From assembly GCA_964398855.1 (NCBI GenBank), contig CAYNOQ010000004.1, positions 1-64,000 on the forward strand: 64,000 bases of DNA, read 5' to 3'. Below are positions 33,678-42,208 of the stretch, piece after piece. The notes below the pieces were generated by a model, which saw nothing but the letters and a program-made list of their open reading frames with translations, did no database searches and was not told the DNA's origin. This DNA is from Mariniphaga sp964398855. Its GTDB lineage: Bacteria; Bacteroidota; Bacteroidia; Bacteroidales; Prolixibacteraceae. The position numbers and the translations under genes are program-made. The stretch's first letter is position 1; each line of letters opens with the position of its first letter.

Positions 33678-34305
33678 AGAATACCTTGTTGCAAAAGGCT
33701 TTGACACAAAGCTTTACCCTGATGGCGAAGCTGCCTACAAAGGCTTTATGAGAGACTATTTCGATATCTGCATTCTGGATATTATGATGCCCAAAAAGGA
33801 TGGTTTTTCACTGGCAAAGGATATTCGGGCTGTGAATACTGAAATTCCCATTATTTTTCTCACAGCCAAAAATCTGAAAGACGATGTTATTGAAGGCTTC
33901 AAGCTTGGCGCTGACGATTATATTACAAAGCCGTTCAGCATGGAAGAGCTGATTTTCAGAATTGAAGCCATTTTGAGAAGAACCTCTCAGGATCTGCTCA
34001 ATGCCGGCGAGCCGGTTTTTACTTTAGGTAAATATACGTTTGATACGCTGAAACAGACGATGACGGATACAGAAAAAACGATAAAACTCACTACCAAGGA
34101 GTCCGAATTGTTGAAATTATTGTGCCAGCATGCCAATAAAGTATTAGAGCGAAATTATGCACTAAAGTCTATCTGGATTGACGACAACTATTTCAATGCC
34201 AGAAGTATGGATGTTTATATTACAAAACTGCGAAAACATCTGAAAGATGAGCCTTCAGTAGAAATTATCAATATTCACGGGAAAGGTTATAAATTGATTG
34301 TATAA
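33616..34305 (+). CDS. rprY: Response regulator RprY-like (OmpR/PhoB family)
   Basis: A 229-residue DNA-binding regulator. The receiver has EDDEN, phospho-Asp55 in CILDIMMPKKDGF, Thr in FLTAKN and Lys in YITKPFS. The C-terminal winged helix ends with IDDNYFNARSMDVYITKLRK, nearly word for word as in RprY. The ATG lies inside the 3' end of rprX, so translation is coupled. The gene is convergent with lepA, with about 45 bases between them and no obvious terminator. Confidence 0.9.
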   Translation: MEQKTKILLAEDDENLGLLLKEYLVAKGFDTKLYPDGEAAYKGFMRDYFDICILDIMMPKKDGFSLAKDIRAVNTEIPIIFLTAKNLKDDVIEGFKLGADDYITKPFSMEELIFRIEAILRRTSQDLLNAGEPVFTLGKYTFDTLKQTMTDTEKTIKLTTKESELLKLLCQHANKVLERNYALKSIWIDDNYFNARSMDVYITKLRKHLKDEPSVEIINIHGKGYKLIV

Positions 34306-34350
34306 CCCTGTTTTGGGATTCCCGCGACCGTACATCTTTATATATCAACA

Positions 34351-36138
34351 CTAATCCAGTTTCAGAACTGCGAGAAAAGCATTTTGTGGCACTTCCACGT
34401 TGCCTACCTGCTTCATCCGTTTCTTTCCCTTCTTTTGTTTCTCCAGAAGTTTACGCTTCCGGGAAATGTCGCCGCCATAACATTTTGCCGTAACATCTTT
34501 TCGGAGAGCTTTTACGGTTTCACGGGCAATAATTTTTGACCCGATTGCCGCCTGAATTGCAATATCAAACTGCTGTCTCGGAATCAGCTCCTTCAGTTTT
34601 TCACAGATGCGGCGGCCAAAAGGATAAGCGTTGTCAAAATGGGTCAGTGTGGAGAGCGCATCAACCATTTCGCCATTCAGCAAAATATCAAGCCTGACCA
34701 GCTTGGCAGGTTGGTATCCGCTGATATGGTAATCAAATGAAGCATATCCGCGCGAAATACTTTTGAGCTTGTCATAAAAATCAAAAACGATTTCTCCAAG
34801 TGGTAAATCAAAAACCAACTCTGCACGCTCTGCAGTGAGATAGCTCTGATTTACAAGCGTTCCCCTTTTTTCAAGACAAAGGTTCATTACCTGTCCGATA
34901 TATTCAGATGCAGTGATGATGCTGGCACGTATGTAGGGTTCTTCTATGGTGTCAATATAATTTGGGCTTGGCAAACCCGATGGGTTGTAAACATGCAGCT
35001 GACTGCCATCAGTTAAATTCACCATATAAGAGACGTTGGGAACAGTAGTGATAACACTCATATCATATTCACGCTCAAGTCTTTCCTGAATAATTTCCAT
35101 ATGTAGCAATCCCAGAAATCCGCAGCGAAATCCAAATCCCAGAGCAGCAGAAGATTCCGGTTCAAAAGTAAGGGAAGCATCATTTAGCTGAAGCTTGTCC
35201 ATCGCATTTCGCAAATCTTCATAATCGTCTGCATCAATGGGATAAACCCCTGCAAAAACCATGGGTTTAACCTCCTCAAATCCGGAAATTGCTTTTTCAC
35301 AGGGTCGGTCAACATGCGTGATTGTATCCCCGACCTTCACCTCTTTAGCAGTTTTTATACCTGAAATTATATAGCCTACATCACCGGCGGAGAGCATGTT
35401 ACGGGGCGACATGCCCAGTTTTAAAACTCCGATCTCATCGGCATCGTACTCTTTGCCTGTGGCAACAAATTTTACCAGCTCTTTGGTTTTAATCTGTCCG
35501 TTTACAATTTTGAAATAGGCAATGACACCCCGAAAGGAGTTAAAAACCGAATCAAAAATCAAAGCCTGCAACGGTGCCTGCGGATCGCCGGTTGGATGTG
35601 GTATTTTTTCAATAATTCTCTCTAAAATTGTTTGAACGCCCATCCCGGTTTTGCCGCTTGCATGAATAATATCCTCCCTGTCGCATCCGGTCAGGTCAAT
35701 AATCTGATCTTCCACCACTTCGGGAATTGCATTCGGAAGATCCATTTTATTGAGTATGGGAACAATTTCCAGATCATGCTCCAAAGCAAGATAAAGATTG
35801 GAAATGGTTTGAGCCTGAATTCCCTGTGTGGCGTCAATTATGAGCAAAGCTCCTTCACATGCGGCAATTGAGCGGGAAACTTCATAGGAAAAATCGACAT
35901 GCCCCGGGGTGTCAATCAGGTTAAGCTTATAGTCAATGCCATCCTGTTGATAATCCATCTGAATTGCATGACTTTTTATCGTGATGCCTCTTTCCTTTTC
36001 CAGTTCCATGCTGTCAAGTACCTGATTTCGCATATCCCGCACACCAACTGTGTTGGTGTGCATAAGAAGCTGGTCGGCAAGTGTACTTTTTCCGTGGTCA
36101 ATGTGCGCAATTATGCAAAAGTTGCGAATGTTCTTCAT
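34351..36138 (-). CDS. lepA: Elongation factor 4 (LepA)
   Basis: A ribosome-associated GTPase of 595 residues. The G motifs are AHIDHGKST (G1), DTPGHVDF (G3) and NKMDLP (G4). The LepA-specific C-terminal domain carries KLKELIPRQQFDIAIQAAIG and CYGGDISRKRKLLEKQKKGK. Complete and typical. It is transcribed alone from a -7 element 53 bases upstream. Confidence 0.96.
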   Translation of the reverse strand: MKNIRNFCIIAHIDHGKSTLADQLLMHTNTVGVRDMRNQVLDSMELEKERGITIKSHAIQMDYQQDGIDYKLNLIDTPGHVDFSYEVSRSIAACEGALLIIDATQGIQAQTISNLYLALEHDLEIVPILNKMDLPNAIPEVVEDQIIDLTGCDREDIIHASGKTGMGVQTILERIIEKIPHPTGDPQAPLQALIFDSVFNSFRGVIAYFKIVNGQIKTKELVKFVATGKEYDADEIGVLKLGMSPRNMLSAGDVGYIISGIKTAKEVKVGDTITHVDRPCEKAISGFEEVKPMVFAGVYPIDADDYEDLRNAMDKLQLNDASLTFEPESSAALGFGFRCGFLGLLHMEIIQERLEREYDMSVITTVPNVSYMVNLTDGSQLHVYNPSGLPSPNYIDTIEEPYIRASIITASEYIGQVMNLCLEKRGTLVNQSYLTAERAELVFDLPLGEIVFDFYDKLKSISRGYASFDYHISGYQPAKLVRLDILLNGEMVDALSTLTHFDNAYPFGRRICEKLKELIPRQQFDIAIQAAIGSKIIARETVKALRKDVTAKCYGGDISRKRKLLEKQKKGKKRMKQVGNVEVPQNAFLAVLKLD

Positions 36139-36190
36139 ATACCCTTTTCCCTCTATTGTTTAAAAATTACAAGCTGCTGTAAATTTTTCA

Positions 36191-36198
36191 CAAAGATA
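36191..36198 (-). promoter_or_regulatory. Promoter -7 element of lepA
   Basis: TATCTTTG on the minus strand, 52 bases ahead of the ATG at 36138. Confidence 0.5.
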
Positions 36199-36430
36199 CC
36201 TATTTTTTGATTTCTCTATTTTTTTTGGAATCCCGGGAGCTACAATAAATAACACATTTATACATTATTGAATTTGCAACCGGTGAATATTTAAGAAAAT
36301 CTGACCGAAATTGTTCATTTTAGCTTTTACGGATTGCTGCAAGCAGTCGAAATTCCTGAAAAAGTTGTAAAACTTCCATTTGAATTAAAAAAATGATTTT
36401 CGATTAGAAAATTTAATATTTTATCACTTC

Positions 36431-36595
36431 TGGCACAGTATTTGATAGGTATTAGCCGGACATGAAAGCAATTAAATAAGTTCTAAAAGTTTATTTAAAG
36501 GTAGTAGTTACAAAATACATAATTTGCTGTTTTTTCATAAGTTTGGTTTAGTTAGGTTTAGTTTTAACCCCGGAGCAGAGGCTCCGGGGTTTTTC
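36431..36595 (+). ncRNA. Candidate small RNA with orphan terminator
   Basis: The 533 bases between lepA and the next gene hold no open frame of note on the plus strand, yet they end in a very strong plus-strand terminator (36566-36591 plus T run). Both flanking genes are on the minus strand, so this terminator serves no annotated gene. At 36431-36445 the sequence TGGCAC-N5-TTGA resembles a sigma-54 -24/-12 promoter, though the -12 GC is GA. A transcript of about 140 bases from near 36457 is possible. Promoter and boundaries are inference. Confidence 0.4.
36566..36595 (+). terminator. Strong orphan terminator, plus strand
   Basis: AACCCCGGAGC-AGAG-GCTCCGGGGTT followed by TTTTC. The opposite strand lacks a T run after the stem, so the direction is plus. 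Confidence 0.85.
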
Positions 36596-36607
36596 TTTTT
36601 ATATCTG

Positions 36608-36650
36608 TTAAAACAGAGATCCCGATATTCTATAAATACCGGGATCTCTG
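36608..36650 (-). terminator. Terminator of the oxidoreductase gene at 36672
   Basis: A 15-bp stem (36614-36628 with 36636-36650, one mismatch) with loop TCTATAA. On the minus strand it is followed by TTTTAAC. Confidence 0.8.
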
Positions 36651-36671
36651 CTTTAATACCAATTATAATAA

Positions 36672-38045
36672 CTATACATCTTTCGGAACAACATACGGTT
36701 TCCTGTAATTTCTGGAAAGCATCATATCAGCTTCCGGGTCATTGGCAAATTTCTCATAAGAACCTTTGAATGTCAGTTCTCTTTTCAACAGATATGAAAT
36801 ATTTGCAATAATCGGTAATGCAGAAGAGTAGTGTCCTTCACTAATATCGCAATGCAAATCATAGTTATTCCCCGAACGAATGGTATCAATAAAGTTGGCA
36901 TAGTGCTCGGTTCCTCCCGGAGGCGCAAGGAAAGTTGGATCTGAGTATGTATCGGGGCTTTCGTTGGATGAGCCGGCAAATGGTTCGGTTTCCCTTTCTC
37001 TGAACGCTTTCCAGGTGTTTCTGTTCAATTCGAGATAGCCTTCGGTTCCATAAAACATATTTCCGATTTTAATATCGAGACTGGATTCTCCATGCGTAAA
37101 TCTTCCGCGTGTTTCAAATTCCAATACTTTGCCGTCTTCGTAGGTAAACAGCGAAGTTTGGGTGTTTGGAGTTTCCTGGGAACACTCTTTCGGGCTGATT
37201 CCGTAAATACCTCCTGTACTGTAAATTTTCGCGGGATGTTCATTTTTATTCAATCCCCAGCGGGCAATGTCAAACTGGTGTGGTCCCTGATTTCCGGTAT
37301 CGCCGTTTCCTGTATCCCAATGCCAGTGCCAGTTGTAGTGAACCCTTTTTTCATTGTATGGTCTTGAAGGAGCAGGTCCTAACCACATGTCATAGTGCAA
37401 GTTTTGCGGTGGCATACTGTCTTCAGCAATACCGAATGAATCACGGGGTTTGTAGCACAATCCCTTTGCCATATAAACATCACCGATTCCTCCGCTGTGC
37501 AAAAACTTCATGGCTGCCATGACATTCGCAATGGAACGGTTCTGGAAACCTACCTGAACACGAACATTATATTTGCGTGCAGCTTCAATCATTTTGCGTC
37601 CTTCATAAACGTTGTGGCTTGCCGGTTTTTCAACATAAACGTGCTTTCCTGCCTGGCACGCCCAGATTGTCCCTAATGCATGCCAGTGGTTTGGCGTTGC
37701 AAAAGAAACCGCGTCAATATCCTTATCATCAAATACTTTGCGCATATCCCATTCGATGACAGGCTTTTTGCCCATTGCTTTCTCAATGAAATCTGAACGC
37801 GCAGCGTAAGTATCTTCATCCACATCGCAAATTGTTTTCAGAAAAACATTCCGGTTATCTTTCAATGAACACCAGTTCTTAATGTGTGAGCCGCCCTGAC
37901 CGCGGATTCCGATTACCGCCATTGTAATTCTTTCATTTGCTCCGATAATGGAACCATAAGATTTAGCGCTAAATCCCAGTCCGCCAATTGTGATCCCGGC
38001 AGTTCCCACCAGGCTTGTTTTAATAAAGTCTCTACGTTGTGTCAT
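36672..38045 (-). CDS. Tat-exported Gfo/Idh/MocA family oxidoreductase
   Basis: 457 residues. A twin-arginine signal (TQRRDFIKTSLVGTAG) precedes the Rossmann domain with AVIGIRGQGG (about 44-52) and intact EKP (139-141) followed by the SHNVYEGRKMIE helix. The central region (YNWHWHWDTGNGDTGNQGPH) is the conserved active-site part of this exported subgroup. I start at ATG 38045; an in-frame TTG two codons upstream is less likely. It is the last of three same-strand oxidoreductase genes, but gaps and a terminator suggest separate transcripts. Likely a periplasmic sugar, polyol or keto-glycoside dehydrogenase; substrate unknown. Confidence 0.87.
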   Translation of the reverse strand: MTQRRDFIKTSLVGTAGITIGGLGFSAKSYGSIIGANERITMAVIGIRGQGGSHIKNWCSLKDNRNVFLKTICDVDEDTYAARSDFIEKAMGKKPVIEWDMRKVFDDKDIDAVSFATPNHWHALGTIWACQAGKHVYVEKPASHNVYEGRKMIEAARKYNVRVQVGFQNRSIANVMAAMKFLHSGGIGDVYMAKGLCYKPRDSFGIAEDSMPPQNLHYDMWLGPAPSRPYNEKRVHYNWHWHWDTGNGDTGNQGPHQFDIARWGLNKNEHPAKIYSTGGIYGISPKECSQETPNTQTSLFTYEDGKVLEFETRGRFTHGESSLDIKIGNMFYGTEGYLELNRNTWKAFRERETEPFAGSSNESPDTYSDPTFLAPPGGTEHYANFIDTIRSGNNYDLHCDISEGHYSSALPIIANISYLLKRELTFKGSYEKFANDPEADMMLSRNYRKPYVVPKDV

Positions 38046-38242
38046 AACCAATTAATATTTTGTTATTTAAATTTCTGCCCGGCAATTTATAAATTTGAAT
38101 CGTAACAATAAAGAAATCGAAGGATTGATTTGAAGATTTGGGTTGTTAACGGATTGTTAATTCCGGATTTACAGCTAAAAGCTGACAAGCAACATAGGAA
38201 AAACATCTCAATTCCAATTTTCCGTTTTCAAAACGACCAATT

Positions 38243-39727
38243 TCATATCTGCTCCCAACCCTGTCGGTAATTGTAACGTATCCACTCCTCTGCTGCCTGA
38301 TATGCCTGAATATTTGCATACTCTTTATTTGTTCTTGGGTTTCCATTAACCACCTCAAAGTGGCTCTTCGTGAGAATCCTCAGTATATCGTTTAATCCGA
38401 TATTTGTAAAACGCATATTGTCACCATCCCACAACAATTTGCGCCGGAGACTCTGCATTTTAACAGCTAATGTACCAATAGCAACTATTTCACTCAGCGG
38501 ACCTGAATAGCTAAAATTTGAAGAAGCTTCAAGCCGGGTAGCTTTGGATTCCTTGCATGCTCTTATCCAATCCTGCTCGTGCCCGTCTTCACCGGGGTTA
38601 AAAATTCTTCGGATAGTTTTAACAGGTTCTTCAAAATGTTCCATCTCATCGGCAGGAAGAAGGGTAGGATTTTTTGCATAAGCACCGCACATGATTTTCC
38701 CCCGGGTTCCGTAAAAAATGCAACCTCCGTTTTCATCACCCAACATTTCCCCATCCTTTAGTTCAGAGGGTCTTGCAGGCAGCCGACCTCCGTCGCACCA
38801 ATTTACGGTAACTTCCGGCATTGCCACTTTGGGCAGATTATCTCTTCTTGGAAATTCAAACCGGATATACTGAGAATTTGGCGGTGAATCAATATTGAAA
38901 TCTGATGAATTGGCTTCCACTGAATCGGGATAACCTAACATCAATGCTTTGAAAACGGGATCGAGAATATGAGTTCCCATATCACCTAATGCACCGGCAC
39001 CAAAATCCCACCAGCTGCGCCAGTTCCAGGGATGGTAAACCGGATTAAATTCACGCATTGGTGCAGGACCGATGAATAAATCCCAGTCCAGATCACGTGG
39101 AACGCGCCTGCTGCGTTCAGGTTTAAAGATGTTCTGTGGCCATGTCGGACGGGTAGTCCAGACGTCCACATGCACGATTTCGCCAATCACACCTGCCCAA
39201 ATCCACTCACAAATCCGGCGAATATCATCTCCCGAATTTCCCTGATTTCCCATTTGGGTTGCAACCCCGTATCGCTGAGCAGTTTCTGCCAGAATTCGTG
39301 ATTCATATACTGAATGTCCCAAAGGCTGCTGAAGAAAAACATGTTTCCCTTCGCGCATGGCTAAAATTGCAGGCAGTGCATGTGAGTGATCCGGGGTAGC
39401 AATAACAACTGCATCAATATCTTTTTGCTCTTCCAGCATTATTCTGTAGTCCTTATATTGTCTGGCAAGTGGCCAGCGCTTAAAACTGTTTCCCGAATAA
39501 TCCCAGTCCACGTCACACAAAGCAACAATATTCTCTGTTTCCATATTGCGGAGGTTGGTATAACCTTGCCCGCCAATGCCGATTCCGGCAATATTTAATT
39601 TGTTGGAAGGTGTCTGATGCCCTAAACCTGCAATCACATGAGAAGGCAAAATGGTAAGTCCTGCCGCGGCAGTAAAAGAGCTGCCTATGAAATTTCGTCT
39701 GGAAACTGTATTTTCTTTCTTATTCAT
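38243..39727 (-). CDS. Tat-exported Gfo/Idh/MocA-like protein lacking the EKP lysine
   Basis: 494 residues with a Tat signal (SRRNFIGSSFTAAAGL). It is a clear paralog of the next gene upstream: both read PSHV-AGLGH, KLNI-G-G-GG-G, then LCDVDW. The Rossmann motif GIGIGGQG is intact. At the catalytic EKP position, however, the codons read CAG CAG, giving L-Q133-Q134-P, so the lysine conserved across Gfo/Idh/MocA enzymes is Gln. Downstream structure (NWRSWWDFGAGALGDMGTH) is retained. It could be a non-redox binding protein, a partner subunit, or an enzyme with altered chemistry. About 175 bases and a terminator separate it from the upstream paralog. Confidence 0.85.
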   Translation of the reverse strand: MNKKENTVSRRNFIGSSFTAAAGLTILPSHVIAGLGHQTPSNKLNIAGIGIGGQGYTNLRNMETENIVALCDVDWDYSGNSFKRWPLARQYKDYRIMLEEQKDIDAVVIATPDHSHALPAILAMREGKHVFLQQPLGHSVYESRILAETAQRYGVATQMGNQGNSGDDIRRICEWIWAGVIGEIVHVDVWTTRPTWPQNIFKPERSRRVPRDLDWDLFIGPAPMREFNPVYHPWNWRSWWDFGAGALGDMGTHILDPVFKALMLGYPDSVEANSSDFNIDSPPNSQYIRFEFPRRDNLPKVAMPEVTVNWCDGGRLPARPSELKDGEMLGDENGGCIFYGTRGKIMCGAYAKNPTLLPADEMEHFEEPVKTIRRIFNPGEDGHEQDWIRACKESKATRLEASSNFSYSGPLSEIVAIGTLAVKMQSLRRKLLWDGDNMRFTNIGLNDILRILTKSHFEVVNGNPRTNKEYANIQAYQAAEEWIRYNYRQGWEQI

Positions 39728-39850
39728 TTCTCCTTTTAGTTTTGAGATAACACTTTTACCAAAGGTTTAAAAAAATGCCCGCAGGTTTAGGATTTTGTAA
39801 TAATAACAACAAATAAACAGTTTTTAGCACAGAAGTGCATAAAAAAATCA

Positions 39851-39888
39851 ATAAAAATGGGCGTTCGCATGCGAACGCCCATTTTTAT
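39851..39888. terminator. Perfect palindrome, bidirectional-type terminator
   Basis: 18-bp arms (39851-39868 and 39871-39888) separated by two bases, with GGGCGTTCGC core and A/T flanks on both sides, so it can end transcription in either direction. It ends the 39903 oxidoreductase gene on the minus strand. Confidence 0.85.
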
Positions 39889-39902
39889 CTCTTTGAATAT
39901 GA

Positions 39903-41426
39903 TTATGCCGGCATTTCAGGCAACTTCCAGGGCTCCCTGTAAGTGTGCTTAATCAGTTCGGCAGCAAATTCTTTTGCAGGAATCGGATCCGTCCATGTTT
40001 TGGCAAACGTGGGGTGTCCGTCTTTAATTTCAAAACCATCTTTCACTACTGTACGAATGGTCTCATCATCTCCCAGATTGGTAAATTCCATTTTTTCACC
40101 ATCCCAGTCCAGTTCTTTGTTGAGTGATTGCAGGCGCACTGCCAGAACACCCATAACAACCATTTCATTGAATGGTCCGGCTTCACTGAAATCGGAAGCT
40201 GTAGGAACACGTGTTTCCGGGTTTTCCTTACATGCGCGTACCCAGTCCTGTTCGTGCCCACCTCTTGTAGCATTTTCAATTCTTCTTCTGAATTTCGGTG
40301 CATTCGGAACACGACCTGAAAGCAGCCAGGGATTAACACCGTAGCATCCGCAAATCAGCTTGTCTTTTGTACCGTGGAAAATTACACCACCACCACTGTC
40401 ATTCGGATTTTTCCCTGCGGGCCATCCTTCGGGCAAATCCCACTTGATGCCTCCATCGTACCAGTGCACATCAACCTGCGGAAACTGAGCATTTTTCTTC
40501 ATGCCTTTCCATGCACGTTTGGGAGCACGAGCTGGGAAAGTGAGTTTCACAGACTGTGAAACGGGGGCACAATCATTCAACAGCAGGCTTGAATTGCCCT
40601 GCGCATGAATCGGATATCCCAACTCAAGTCCGATAAATACCGGATGAAGAATGTGGCAAGCCATATCGCCTAAAGCGCCGGTACCAAAATCCCACCAGCC
40701 ACGCCAGTTCCAGGGATGATAAATTTCATTGAACGGACGCATTTTAGCAGGTCCGACAAACAGATCCCAATCGAGAGTTTCAGGAACCCAGTGTCCGACT
40801 TCGGGTGTATTAAGCCCCTGCGGCCAGATTGGGCGGTCGGTGAATGCTTCTACTTTGGTTACTTCGCCAATTTCACCATTGGCAAGCCATTCGGTAGTCA
40901 GGTTAACTCCTTCACCGGAAGACCCCTGATTACCCATGGATGTAGCCACTTTGTACTTTTCAGCCAATCTGGTCAGCAAGCGTGACTCATACACAGTGTG
41001 AGTCAGCGGTTTCTGAACATAAACGTGTTTACCCATAGTAATTGCGTGAGCTGCAATGATTGCGTGGGTATGGTCAGCCGTTGCTACTACAACTGCATCG
41101 AAGTCCTTTCCCATTTCATCATACATCCGGCGCCAGTCTTTGTACTTTTTGGCTTTTGGATATCTGTCAAAAACACCATTACCGCCGGTGTATTTCCAGT
41201 CAACGTCACACAATCCGATGATATTCTCAGATTCCAGATTTTTGAGATTGGCAAATCCCATTCCGCCGACACCAACACCAACAATGTTGAGTTTATCACT
41301 GGGTGCCTTGTGTCCCAGCCCTGCCACAACATGGCTCGGGACAATGGTTAATCCTGCTGCAGCAGCAGCCGTTGTACCAAGGAATGCCCTCCTTGTTACC
41401 ATGCTTTTATTCGAACTTTTCTCCAT
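39903..41426 (-). CDS. Tat-exported Gfo/Idh/MocA family oxidoreductase
   Basis: 507 residues with a Tat signal (TRRAFLGTTAAAAAGL). The Rossmann motif is GVGVGGMG (about 50-57). The catalytic segment is V-Q-K139-P, keeping the Lys but with Gln in place of Glu. The conserved NWRGWWDFGTGALGDMACH block follows. It is paralogous to the neighbouring gene at 38243. The export signal places it in the periplasm, where the bound cofactor would need to be carried out folded, as expected for Tat. Substrate unknown; related exported enzymes act on sugars or glycosides. Confidence 0.87.
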   Translation of the reverse strand: MEKSSNKSMVTRRAFLGTTAAAAAGLTIVPSHVVAGLGHKAPSDKLNIVGVGVGGMGFANLKNLESENIIGLCDVDWKYTGGNGVFDRYPKAKKYKDWRRMYDEMGKDFDAVVVATADHTHAIIAAHAITMGKHVYVQKPLTHTVYESRLLTRLAEKYKVATSMGNQGSSGEGVNLTTEWLANGEIGEVTKVEAFTDRPIWPQGLNTPEVGHWVPETLDWDLFVGPAKMRPFNEIYHPWNWRGWWDFGTGALGDMACHILHPVFIGLELGYPIHAQGNSSLLLNDCAPVSQSVKLTFPARAPKRAWKGMKKNAQFPQVDVHWYDGGIKWDLPEGWPAGKNPNDSGGGVIFHGTKDKLICGCYGVNPWLLSGRVPNAPKFRRRIENATRGGHEQDWVRACKENPETRVPTASDFSEAGPFNEMVVMGVLAVRLQSLNKELDWDGEKMEFTNLGDDETIRTVVKDGFEIKDGHPTFAKTWTDPIPAKEFAAELIKHTYREPWKLPEMPA

Positions 41427-41734
41427 AACAAAAAATTTTTAATCTACTAAGTATAATGTAATTAGAAATAAACTGATGTCAAAAATCTGTTAAATATAAT
41501 CATAATTGACATTAAATCACCCAATGAAAAGAAATTTATTGGAAAAATCTGACAACAAGCTTGCTTCATAGATTGCTGAGCCTCAAGTATGCTCTGCTAT
41601 ATCCTGATTTGGTCAGGCAAAACACAGAATTATTCATTTGTATTTTTCCTGGTGATGTCATTATATTTTCCTGCGGACAAACTTTCTGCGGATGATGAAA
41701 TGGTGCTTATTATGTACCAATTCAGATAGTTTGA
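41427..41734. other. Intergenic region without recognised gene
   Basis: AT-rich leader of the oxidoreductase gene and 3' side of the ArsR gene. A 46-codon plus-strand frame (41589-41729) begins with a hydrophobic stretch but has no recognisable similarity or ribosome-binding site. I see no terminator or repeat. Confidence 0.5.
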
Positions 41735-42037
41735 TTAATCGCAGGTGCACGTTTCAAGGCAGTCCACAATCTGACTCAGAATATTGTGTTTTAAATAGTA
41801 AAATGTGTTTTTCCCTTCACGGTTAGAGCAAAGCACGCCTTTGTTGCGCAAAATCCCCAAATGATGAGATGTGGTTGATTGCTCTATGCCTAACAATTCG
41901 TGAATTTGAGTAACTGTAAGTCTTTTACCGCCTTCAAGGTGCTTTAAAATGGCAATTCTCACAGGATGAGCAATTGCTTTCAGCATACCAGCCGCAGTAT
42001 CCAACCTTTCCTTATCTAAAATTCCGGCATTTAGCAT
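41735..42037 (-). CDS. ArsR family winged-helix regulator
   Basis: A 100-residue repressor-type protein. The winged helix is AIAHPVRIAILKHLEGG, then LTVTQIHELLGIEQSTTSHH (recognition helix) and a wing with EGKNTFYYL. Cysteines occur before the wing (VLCSNREG) and at the extreme C terminus (CTCD), which could form a metal- or redox-sensing site. No metal-resistance gene adjoins it; neighbours are the Tat oxidoreductase and a divergent polyprenyl synthase. Targets may be its own promoter or the divergent gene. Confidence 0.88.
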   Translation of the reverse strand: MLNAGILDKERLDTAAGMLKAIAHPVRIAILKHLEGGKRLTVTQIHELLGIEQSTTSHHLGILRNKGVLCSNREGKNTFYYLKHNILSQIVDCLETCTCD

Positions 42038-42059
42038 TATTAATTTTTTTATGAAAACA

Positions 42060-42067
42060 CAAAGATA
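42060..42067 (-). promoter_or_regulatory. Promoter -7 element of the arsR-like gene
   Basis: TATCTTTG on the minus strand, 23 bases ahead of the ATG. Confidence 0.5.
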
Positions 42068-42208
42068 TGAATATTCAATGATATTGTGGTGCTGCGAACT
42101 CTATTCGGTCTGTTGAAAAAAAGGATTCAAAATTTTTTGGTTTTTGTAACTGTTTTCATGCAAAAAATTCTATGTTCGTTAATTCAAAGTATAAAGATCA
42201 GATTCGGG

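Noticed and set aside
38146..38358. 70-codon minus-strand frame after the QQP oxidoreductase
   Set aside because: Mostly overlaps the real gene's 3' end in another frame and has no independent support.
36672..41426. A polysaccharide utilisation locus around the oxidoreductases
   Set aside because: No SusC/SusD, no glycosidase and no regulator of that type are present in the region.
41589..41729. 46-codon plus-strand frame with a hydrophobic start
   Set aside because: No similarity, no promoter, and lies in an AT-rich leader region.
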